In this document: one piece after another, positions 1 through 5,749 of the stretch | How the letters are laid out: each line of letters starts with the position of its first letter | Numbering within the stretch: position 1 is the stretch's first letter | Assembly (NCBI GenBank): GCA_910587905.1 | Contig: CAJUOF010000019.1 | Location: 1 to 5,749 of the forward strand | Origin: an uncultured Lachnospiraceae bacterium | GTDB lineage: Bacteria > Bacillota_A > Clostridia > Lachnospirales > Lachnospiraceae | DNA length: 5,749 nucleotides | Reading direction: 5' to 3' | Program-made: the position numbers and the translations under genes | Notes under the pieces: generated by a model | The model's input: the letters and a program-made list of their open reading frames with translations, nothing else | Told to the model about the DNA's origin: nothing | Databases searched by the model: none

Positions 1-17
1 GTGTGCTCTTCCGATCT
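1..17. other. Illumina adapter remnant (non-genomic)
   Basis: The first 17 bases, GTGTGCTCTTCCGATCT, are identical to the 3' end of the Illumina TruSeq read-2 adapter, which I recognise from general knowledge. Genomic sequence appears to begin at base 18. On the minus strand the adapter replaces the reading frame of the ABC gene just after a Glu-Gly-Arg-Thr sequence, where family members normally continue towards the H-loop. This is an untrimmed adapter at a contig end, not biology. Confidence 0.95.
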
Positions 18-1579
18 GTCCGTCCCTCCATCAGCTTCGCAAGAGCCCTCGTCACCCTTCGCTCCGAGTAAACGTCCATGTTGCAGGTGGCCTCGTCCAG
101 AAGCAGGTAGGCGGGATCCAGCATCAGGGCCCTGGCGATGGCGATTCGCTGTCTCTGCCCGGCGGAAAGCTTACAGCCGTTCTCGCCGATGACAAATTCA
201 TAGCCCCCCGGAAGCTCCCCGATGAACTCCTCGGCGCAGGCCAGCCTGGCGGCGCTCTGTGTCTCCGCAGGAGAGACCTCCCGGTCCATGCCGTAATTGA
301 TGTTCTCCCGGATGGTGCCGTCAAAAAGCTGGGGCTCCTGCAGCACGTAAGCCATGCTCTGCCGCCATTCCTGGAGATGGATTCTTTCCGCCGGACAGTC
401 CCCGAACCGGATCTCCCCCGCCTCCGGCACGTAAAACCGCTCGATCAGCTTGAAGACCGTCGTCTTCCCGGAACCGTTGAGCCCGGCGATCACCGTGGTC
501 TTCCCGCAGGGGATGGTGAAGGTCGCATCCTTTATCACTGGCTGCTCCCCGTAGCCGAAGGTCACGTGGTCAAACCGAATGTCCGCATCCGGCCGGTCCA
601 TGGTCTGCTCCCGGAGGGAAACCTCCTCCTTCTTGGCCATGAGCCCCGAAATGTAAAACAGCTGTCCGTTGTAATACATAAACTGGGTGTATAAGCCCGG
701 CAGGGAGCTCAAAGACTGATAGGCGATCAGGATATAGCTCTGGAAAGCCGCCAGCTCCGTGATCGTGATCTTCCCCTCGTTCACCATGGGAACGCCCAGG
801 AGAAAGATCAGGACAGTGATGATGCTGGTCAGAGACCCGGAGACGAAGTTGTTGATCAGGGTCAGCACCGCCTGGTAGACCTCCGCCTGGTAATACCGGT
901 CCACGGCCTCCCTGCCCCGGCTCACCTCCTCCTCCTGGGAATGGAGCTGCCGGATCTGGACAAAGAAGCTCAAATGCTCGGAGAGATAAGCCGTAAGCTC
1001 CGCCTCCGCCCGTCTTCCCCTCCGCTCCCTGAGGAACATGAACTTGCCCTCCAGCCAGGTACTGAACAGGATATAGAGCAGAATGAACGGCACCAGGGAG
1101 ACCATGGTGACGTCGATGGCCGACATGCTGGTCACGCTCATGTAGACCGTGGCGATCCCGGTGATAAAGCCGATGACCGAGGTCAGAAGCCCGTCCGTGT
1201 ACTCACAGTCCTGGGTGATCCAGGAGACCAGCCTGGAACCGTTTTTCTCATAAACGCCCATGGGCAGCCGCACCGAATGGCCGATCAGCCGGTTCCTGGC
1301 ATTTCTGGCAACCATGGAAGCGGAATAAAATTCCGGGATCCTGGCTGCAATCCCCATGAGCACCGAGAGCAGCAGAAAGCCCACGTAGCCCCAGAGAAGC
1401 CCCGGTTCCTCGATATTCCCCGTCTTTAAATCCGTCTGGTAGGGAATGTAGAGCAGGCTCACCTTGGCGGAGACGATCCCCAGGACCACCTGCAAAAGAT
1501 AGAGATGCCAGGGAATGCGGATATTCCGGTACAGGCCGACGGTCCGCTTCCACATGCCCTTCTGCGATTCCTTTCTCAT
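18..1579 (-). CDS. ABC half-exporter (membrane domain plus ATPase), second partner, 3' end missing
   Basis: Inner half of a type IV (ABCB-like) ATP-driven exporter in the cytoplasmic membrane. I translated 520 codons from ATG 1579. The membrane domain spans roughly residues 1-310, with hydrophobic stretches near 25-45, 62-80, 130-150, 158-175, 245-265 and 275-295. The ATPase domain follows: A-loop Tyr343 (FGYG), Walker A GLNGSGKT 366-373, Q-loop Gln414, signature LSAGQ 471-475, Walker B YLLLDE 491-496 with the catalytic Glu, then the D-loop around NMD 500-502. The signature has Ala where LSGGQ is canonical. The frame is open to the adapter at base 17, so the H-loop and perhaps 60-70 residues are missing, judged from the usual length of about 580-600. 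Its ATG overlaps the stop of the upstream half-transporter by four bases (ATGA), which suggests translational coupling and a heterodimer. There is no C39 peptidase domain. The substrate cannot be read from sequence: multidrug, peptide or lipid export are all possible. Confidence 0.93.
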
Positions 1580-3330
1580 TCCTCTGCCGCCTCCTCTCTG
1601 GAAAATGTCCGCAGGAATTCACTGGCCGTCCGCACAGCCTCCTTTTCTCCCTGGACCGTGACCATTCCGTCTTCCAAAATCACAACCCGGTCTGCCAGGG
1701 CGAGGACCGATGGCGTGTGGGCGATGACGATCATGCACCGGTCCTTTGCGATCTCCCTCAAAATCCCCACCAGCTCCGCCGTGCCCACGGCGTCCATGGC
1801 CGAGGTGGGCTCATCCAGGATCAGATAATGAGCCCCTGAAAGAAGCGCCCTGGCCACCGAGAGCCGCTGCCTCTGGCCGCCGGAAAAATTCGCCCCGTAT
1901 TCCTCCAGGAGCGTGTACTCCTTATCCGGAAGCTCCATGACAAAGTCATAGGCCCCCGCCTTCTTAAGGGCCTCGAAGAACGCCCCGTCGCTCACCCCGC
2001 CCGTCCCGTAACAGACGTTCTCCCTCACCGTCCCGGAAAACAACATGCTGTTCTGGGAAACCACCACGAACTGGTCCCGGTAATCCTTAAGGGCAAACTC
2101 CGAGACCTTCCTGCCTCCCGCCAGAATCTGTCCGGACCAGGGCTCGTAAAGCCTGGTCAGAAGATACGTCAGGGTGGTCTTCCCGCAGCCGCTCGCCCCC
2201 AGGAGGGCCGTCACGCAGGAATCCGGGAACTCGCAGCTCACGTCCGCAAGCACCGGACATTCCTCCCCGTAGCCAAAGCGGACATTCTCCAGACGGATAT
2301 CCCCGGAAAGGCCCTCGCAAGGATCTCCGGAAAGCTCTTCCTCCGGCGCATCCATGATCTCGGCCACCTTGTCCGCCCCGCCCTGGATCACCTTCAGGTT
2401 GTTCCAGTACATGACAAACTCCGTGACCGCCCCGGTAAACAGGGAAGAAAAGAGGAAGAAGGCGATCCACGCCCTGGTGGTGATCTCCCCGCCCCGAAGG
2501 AGCAAAAGCCCCACCAGGACGATAAAGACCGACTGGAGCACGTCCACCCCCGACTGGGAAAGGTCCCGAAGCTGGTCGAACCAGCTTCCCTTGATCTGGA
2601 TCCGGTAAAGGCGGTCCGCAAGCTCCTTCCCGTTTTCTGTCTCCCTCTCCTCCCTGGCAAAGGCCTTCGCCAGAGGAATGTTGGTGACCAGCTCCCCAAG
2701 CCTCTGCATCAGCCCCGCCTTTATGGACGCCTCCTGCTCCGACAGGGAAAAATTGATCCGCCCGAAGAGGAAGGCCAGCAGGAACTGGACCGGAAGAAAG
2801 GCCAGCAGGATCGCCGAAAGCCTCCAGTCATATCGGAATACCCTTCCGAATATGGAAAGGGCCTTGTAGCCCGCCGTCAGGAGGGGCAGCAGGACCAGCA
2901 TGATCGTGGAGTCGATCATGACCGAGTTGTTGAGGATCCGGGACACGCCCTCCCTGGGATTCTCATCCTTAAAATAACTCATGGGCAGACGGAGCACCTT
3001 GTCAAGGACCACCGTCCGCATGTTGCGGTTGATCCTGGCGCTGGTGACCTGCCGGAAAAGCACCACCAGGTTGCTGCCCACCAGATTCAGGATCGTAAGC
3101 CCGATCAGCCTGGCAAGCACCGCCCCGCCGGTGTCCCCCGCAAAGAGCTGCGCCGTGTAATCTGTCTCGCCGATCCCCACGTTGACCATGGCCAGATTGA
3201 GGACGATGTAGACCGCCAGAAATCCCCAGGGAAGCCTGCATTTGGGAAACAGCCGGATAAACCGCCGCCAGGTTCCCTTTTTCTGTCTCAGCTCAATCTT
3301 ATCCGAACCGCCTTTTTTCTTCTCAGCCAT
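1576..3330 (-). CDS. ABC half-exporter (membrane domain plus ATPase), first partner
   Basis: Complete 584-residue half-exporter, a normal length for the family. Using ATG 3330, six hydrophobic stretches lie near residues 36-57, 74-93, 142-161, 170-190, 260-278 and 287-308. The ATPase domain carries A-loop Tyr354 (FGYG), Walker A GASGCGKT 378-385, Q-loop Gln426, signature FSGGQ 482-486, Walker B YLILDE 502-507 with catalytic Glu, D-loop SAMD and H-loop His538. All ATPase motifs are intact. Start choice: a TTG at 3360 also opens the frame, but ATG 3330 has GGAGGAG 8 bases upstream, whereas the TTG lies in a hairpin stem with no site before it. The stop overlaps the ATG of the next half-transporter (ATGA), so the two are probably made in equal amounts and pair as a heterodimer, as in the known BmrCD and LmrCD systems. 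It is first in its operon, behind its own likely promoter. Substrate unknown. Confidence 0.95.
   Translation of the reverse strand: MAEKKKGGSDKIELRQKKGTWRRFIRLFPKCRLPWGFLAVYIVLNLAMVNVGIGETDYTAQLFAGDTGGAVLARLIGLTILNLVGSNLVVLFRQVTSARINRNMRTVVLDKVLRLPMSYFKDENPREGVSRILNNSVMIDSTIMLVLLPLLTAGYKALSIFGRVFRYDWRLSAILLAFLPVQFLLAFLFGRINFSLSEQEASIKAGLMQRLGELVTNIPLAKAFAREERETENGKELADRLYRIQIKGSWFDQLRDLSQSGVDVLQSVFIVLVGLLLLRGGEITTRAWIAFFLFSSLFTGAVTEFVMYWNNLKVIQGGADKVAEIMDAPEEELSGDPCEGLSGDIRLENVRFGYGEECPVLADVSCEFPDSCVTALLGASGCGKTTLTYLLTRLYEPWSGQILAGGRKVSEFALKDYRDQFVVVSQNSMLFSGTVRENVCYGTGGVSDGAFFEALKKAGAYDFVMELPDKEYTLLEEYGANFSGGQRQRLSVARALLSGAHYLILDEPTSAMDAVGTAELVGILREIAKDRCMIVIAHTPSVLALADRVVILEDGMVTVQGEKEAVRTASEFLRTFSREEAAEE
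1590..1595 (-). promoter_or_regulatory. Ribosome binding site of the second ABC gene
   Basis: AGGAGG on the minus strand lies 10 bases before ATG 1579, inside the last codons of the upstream ABC gene. It supports this ATG as the start and means the gene can recruit ribosomes itself as well as through the ATGA overlap. A second, closer purine run (AGAGGA) directly abuts the ATG and is too near to be the main site. Confidence 0.7.
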
Positions 3331-3338
3331 CTCAGGCT

Positions 3339-3345
3339 CTCCTCC
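3339..3345 (-). promoter_or_regulatory. Ribosome binding site deciding the first ABC start
   Basis: GGAGGAG on the minus strand ends 8 bases before ATG 3330. It is a near-consensus Shine-Dalgarno sequence at good spacing and is the main reason for preferring ATG 3330 over the upstream in-frame TTG at 3360. Confidence 0.8.
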
Positions 3346-3347
3346 CC

Positions 3348-3365
3348 CGGATTCCTCCAAATCCG
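3348..3365 (-). other. Short leader hairpin ahead of the first ABC gene
   Basis: CGGATT and AATCCG form a perfect 6-bp inverted repeat around a 6-base loop that reads TGGAGG on the transcribed strand. It lies in the presumed 5' leader, immediately before the true ribosome binding site. The loop looks like a Shine-Dalgarno sequence but has no start codon at suitable distance. It could influence ribosome access or mRNA stability, or it could be chance. No U-tract follows, so it is not a terminator. Confidence 0.4.
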
Positions 3366-3372
3366 CATTTTT

Positions 3373-3416
3373 TCACTGCCCAAATTACAACAAATCATTG
3401 CCCAAATTATAACAAA
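3373..3416 (-). repeat. 22-bp tandem duplication in the ABC promoter, candidate operator
   Basis: Two directly abutting 22-base units, 3395-3416 and 3373-3394, match at 20 of 22 positions. Read on the minus strand both begin TTTGTT and share the core AATTTGGGCA; the two differences are both A to G. The period of 22 bases is close to two turns of B-DNA, so both copies face the same side of the helix, as expected for a dimeric regulator such as an AraC-type response regulator. The upstream copy contains the TATAAT -10 box; the downstream copy falls around the predicted transcript start. The repeat is observed; its role as an operator, and binding by the neighbouring regulator, are inferred. Confidence 0.7.
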
Positions 3417-3434
3417 AGAAAAACCGGCGCACAA
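3406..3434 (-). promoter_or_regulatory. Likely sigma-A promoter of the ABC operon
   Basis: A perfect TATAAT (3406-3411) is preceded at the ideal 17-base spacing by TTGTGC (3429-3434), which shares only the TTG with the -35 consensus. Transcription would start near 3398 and give a leader of about 70 bases before ATG 3330. The weak -35 fits a promoter that needs help from a regulator. The -35 overlaps the downstream arm of the terminator hairpin, and the -10 lies inside the first tandem repeat unit. Confidence 0.6.
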
Positions 3435-3457
3435 TCGCCCATGCCTATCGTGCGTCG
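3414..3457 (-). terminator. Rho-independent terminator of the two-component operon
   Basis: Read on the minus strand, CGCACGAT (3454-3447) pairs with ATTGTGCG (3435-3428): 8 bp with one G-U wobble, around an 11-base loop. Beyond one A-C mismatch the stem gains two more G-C pairs (3456-3457 with 3425-3426). A T-rich tract, TTTTTCTTTT at 3423-3414, follows two bases after the stem. It begins about 20 bases after the kinase stop codon, as expected for the end of that transcript. Some read-through into the ABC genes cannot be excluded. Confidence 0.75.
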
Positions 3458-3477
3458 AAACTTGTCTATTTTGTCCC

Positions 3478-4977
3478 TTATGAGCTGCCAAACGGAATCT
3501 CCGGCTCTTCTGCTAGCGACATCGTCTCCAGACAGATGACTACGCTGGTATGTTCCCCTTTCTTGCTGAACAATTCAATTTGTGCCGCATCACCATAGCA
3601 CGCCTTAATTCTTGATGCGACACTGTGCAGGCCAATGGTATGTTCCCCCGGTTTAAATGGTTCAGAGATTTCCCTCCGAACCTGCTCAAGCTCCTCCTCA
3701 TCCATTCCGCTTCCGTCATCCTCCACCACGATACGAATCTGTCCCTCCTGCCGAAAAATTTTAATTTCTACCGTCCCGCCGTCTTCTCTCCCCTTCATTC
3801 CATAGGACACCGCATTTTCAACCAATGGCTGCAGGATCATTGCCGGGACAAGAAAATTCTCGCAATCCTTTTCCAAAAAGGTTCTAAAACATATGCGGTC
3901 TTCAAAACGCATTTTTTGTATCTCCAGATATTTGTTTGTATGCGCAAGCTCTTCCCTGAGCCTGATATTCTTTCCCACCAGCCCAAGGGACTCCCTCAGA
4001 TAATCGGCAATCTTTAAGGCAGTCTCCCTTGTTCGGGGAGCTCCTTCAAAATAAGCAATGGCCGAAAGCATGCCCAGACAATTAAACAAAAAATGGGGAT
4101 TGATCATAGACTGAATCAGTTTCATCTTTGTCTTTGTAAGCGTCATCTGCATCTGCATATTCTGTAGTTCCAGTACATGCATCCGCCTTTCCACCTCAAG
4201 ACTGTTTTTCAACTGCTGCATCTGATCGTGAATCGTTTTCTCCATCTCATAAAAAGCATCCACCAGAATATCTGTTTCAGCCGCCAACCGGCAATCCTGC
4301 ATCTGATTTTTTTCATGTACAATACCTGCTGCAAATTGCTGCGCCTGCTCTGCCAACAGCATAACCGGCTTCAAAAGCCTTTGAAGCAATCCTGCGGCAA
4401 AAAAATAAACACCCACCGCACAGCCGACAATCACCACTAAAATAAACGCAAACTGTTTCTGCCAGCTATGGAATTGTTCACGATATGTCTCTGAAACAAT
4501 CTGAGAGAGAAGCACATTCAGCTTGCTTTCATCTTCCATTAAATAGTCATATATTTTTACGGTTACACCATACCTCTGTCTTGCACTTAAAGGAAACTCA
4601 TCCAGATTTTCTTCCAGAAGTTGTTCCACCTCTTCTATGTAACTCAGAGTGAGATAATACTGGTCTAAAAAACGAGGATGTAAAAGAGAGCTTTTCACCC
4701 TTTCATTCTGTATCTCCAACCGTTCCACCAGCATCTCGCACTGGTCTTTTTTCTCCCCTTGGTTTGAATAAAACCATCCCTTAACCGCATTCCCAAGCAT
4801 TCCTGCCGTTTCATAATAATCCGAAAGCACTTCCATTTTTTCAACCGTCGAGCTCATACTCTCAAGGGTATGATATTCCGCATACATCATAACGGCAAAC
4901 AGCAAAAACAAAATCATCATGGTAAAAACCGTACTGCCTAAAATCATACCTTTTAGTGAATTGAATCGTTTTTTCAT
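3478..4977 (-). CDS. Sensor histidine kinase, LytS/YesM-type (His_kinase family)
   Basis: Membrane sensor kinase of 499 residues that should autophosphorylate on His and pass phosphate to the response regulator encoded just upstream. Counting from ATG 4977: a basic N-terminus (KKRFNSLKG), membrane segment 1 about 11-34, an extracellular sensing region of about 140 residues that looks largely helical and has no domain I recognise, membrane segment 2 about 175-197, a HAMP-like linker, then a Met/Gln-rich likely coiled coil about 255-290. The kinase core has NPHFLFN 293-299 with phospho-acceptor His295, the N-box QPLVENAV with Asn388, the G1 box DDGSGM 420-425 and the G2 region GLHSVASRI 449-457; all are intact. 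Start choice: ATG 4977 overlaps the regulator's stop (ATGA), has GGGG 5 bases upstream and places the first membrane segment normally. ATG 5022 is in frame but would overlap the regulator by 49 bases. The gene is AT-richer than the ABC genes downstream. Confidence 0.95.
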   Translation of the reverse strand: MKKRFNSLKGMILGSTVFTMMILFLLFAVMMYAEYHTLESMSSTVEKMEVLSDYYETAGMLGNAVKGWFYSNQGEKKDQCEMLVERLEIQNERVKSSLLHPRFLDQYYLTLSYIEEVEQLLEENLDEFPLSARQRYGVTVKIYDYLMEDESKLNVLLSQIVSETYREQFHSWQKQFAFILVVIVGCAVGVYFFAAGLLQRLLKPVMLLAEQAQQFAAGIVHEKNQMQDCRLAAETDILVDAFYEMEKTIHDQMQQLKNSLEVERRMHVLELQNMQMQMTLTKTKMKLIQSMINPHFLFNCLGMLSAIAYFEGAPRTRETALKIADYLRESLGLVGKNIRLREELAHTNKYLEIQKMRFEDRICFRTFLEKDCENFLVPAMILQPLVENAVSYGMKGREDGGTVEIKIFRQEGQIRIVVEDDGSGMDEEELEQVRREISEPFKPGEHTIGLHSVASRIKACYGDAAQIELFSKKGEHTSVVICLETMSLAEEPEIPFGSS

Positions 4978-5749
4978 AGCTTCCCCATCATCTGTCGATA
5001 TTGTACCGGCGAAACACCACATGCCCCACTGAAAACCTCATAAAAATACTTTGGATTGCGATAACCGCACAGGAGCGCAACAGCCTTTGGATTTTTCCCT
5101 TCCCTCAAATATTCCTTTGCATGGCCGATTCTAATTTCTGTCAATGCCATGACAAAATTCGTTCCTGTTTTCTTCTTAAACAATCGGCTAAAATATGCGG
5201 GATGAAGCCCCAGCCTTTCTGCAAGCATCGTTTGGGTAAAATCAGGATCAGAAAATTCTTTTTCCATAATCTCAACCGCCTCTTCTATCACGGTTCTTTT
5301 TTCCCTGTTGCTAAACAAGCCGTCCAACCAGATCAAAAGTTCCTTTAACGGCTCTGCATGTTTCATCGCAGCCAGCCCCGGCGTCACCCCTGCATTCTCG
5401 TCACAACTGAGTACTGCTGAAATCAGAAGGCAAAAGCCTGTCCACCGTGCTTCTTTCGCAACAAAGTATACACCGAGTATGCCCAATGCTTTCTCTGTTT
5501 TTCCTTCCTTGACCCGCCGGATGACCTTTTGCAATTTTATACCTTGTCCCTGCAAAGAGCCCCCACTGCCACACCCAACTCTGGACTTTAACAGCTTCTC
5601 CCATCCTCCACAGTCATCCAACGACAGGCTTCTCGCCTTTTCCCCTCGATTCATCATGGAAGCCAATTGCTGATAAGACGAACAGTTGGATGTTCTCCAA
5701 ATTCTGCACTCATATCCCAGCCCCCTCATCTCCTGCAAAACTCCCACTA
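4974..5749 (-). CDS. YesN-like response regulator with AraC-type DNA-binding domain, 5' end missing
   Basis: C-terminal part of a transcription regulator; 257 residues are readable from codon 5747 and the frame stays open to the window edge. The last 105 or so residues form the AraC/XylS double helix-turn-helix: first helix-turn-helix around LAERLGLHPAYFSRLFKKKTG (175-195), second around AVALLCGYRNPKYFYEVF (222-239), ending in the family pattern GVSPVQYR (244-251). The piece before it, with CSSYQQLASMMNRGEKA (22-38), resembles the end of the degenerate GGDEF-like middle section common in YesN-type regulators. The phosphorylated receiver domain is therefore expected upstream of the window and is not seen. 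GTG at 5747 is probably an internal codon, not the start. The stop overlaps the kinase ATG (ATGA), so regulator and kinase form a co-translated pair. Likely targets include the ABC operon downstream, by position only. Confidence 0.9.
   Translation of the reverse strand, partial: VGVLQEMRGLGYECRIWRTSNCSSYQQLASMMNRGEKARSLSLDDCGGWEKLLKSRVGCGSGGSLQGQGIKLQKVIRRVKEGKTEKALGILGVYFVAKEARWTGFCLLISAVLSCDENAGVTPGLAAMKHAEPLKELLIWLDGLFSNREKRTVIEEAVEIMEKEFSDPDFTQTMLAERLGLHPAYFSRLFKKKTGTNFVMALTEIRIGHAKEYLREGKNPKAVALLCGYRNPKYFYEVFSGACGVSPVQYRQMMGKL

Noticed and set aside
941..1429. 162-codon plus-strand frame opposite the second ABC gene
   Set aside because: It is a GC-rich antisense shadow of an ABC gene with intact motifs, and its translation has low complexity with no family resemblance.
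3331..3360. TTG start at 3360 adding 10 residues to the first ABC protein
   Set aside because: It lies in a hairpin stem with no ribosome binding site, while ATG 3330 has GGAGGAG at 8 bases.
3373..3416. CRISPR-like repeat
   Set aside because: Only two copies that abut with no spacer; this is a tandem duplication.
3288..3491. 67-codon minus-strand frame across the intergenic region
   Set aside because: It crosses the terminator, promoter and repeat, overlaps both neighbouring genes in another frame and has no convincing ribosome binding site or recognisable protein pattern.
3625..4017. 130-codon plus-strand frame opposite the kinase
   Set aside because: It is antisense to the conserved kinase core, and its translation looks like no known family.
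4978..5022. ATG start at 5022 adding 15 residues to the kinase
   Set aside because: It would overlap the regulator's conserved C-terminus by 49 bases; ATG 4977 gives the usual ATGA coupling and normal spacing to the first membrane helix.
5745..5747. GTG at 5747 as the true start of the regulator
   Set aside because: The frame is open to the window edge, the protein lacks the expected receiver domain and begins in the middle of a YesN-like central region.

Overview
The window looks like the end of a contig from a Gram-positive Firmicute, most likely a Clostridia or Lachnospiraceae-type gut anaerobe. This rests on protein style: a LytS/YesM-type histidine kinase, a YesN-type AraC response regulator and paired ABC half-exporters in adjacent operons, with AGGAGG-type ribosome binding sites. 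No 16S or other taxonomic marker is present. Bases 1-17 are not genomic: they match the 3' end of the Illumina TruSeq read-2 adapter and truncate the first gene.

All four genes lie on the minus strand and read right to left. 5749-4974 is the C-terminal part of a YesN-like response regulator with an AraC DNA-binding domain; its 5' end lies outside the window. 4977-3478 is the membrane sensor kinase, joined to the regulator by an ATGA stop/start overlap. 3477-3331 is a 147-base intergenic region holding a likely rho-independent terminator, a promoter directly behind it, a perfectly abutting 22-bp tandem duplication covering the -10 box, and a small leader hairpin. 3330-1576 is a complete ABC half-exporter. 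1579-18 is a second ABC half-exporter, again joined by ATGA and cut off by the adapter before its H-loop.

The likely logic is a signal-responsive export module. The kinase senses an extracellular or membrane signal, the AraC-type regulator is phosphorylated and acts on the duplicated element before the ABC operon, and the two half-transporters form a heterodimeric exporter of a drug, peptide or lipid. The regulator-to-promoter link is inference. The ABC genes are clearly GC-richer than the kinase gene, and the change falls at the intergenic region, so the two operons may have different histories. The gene families are all known; the most distinctive element is the promoter-embedded tandem repeat.
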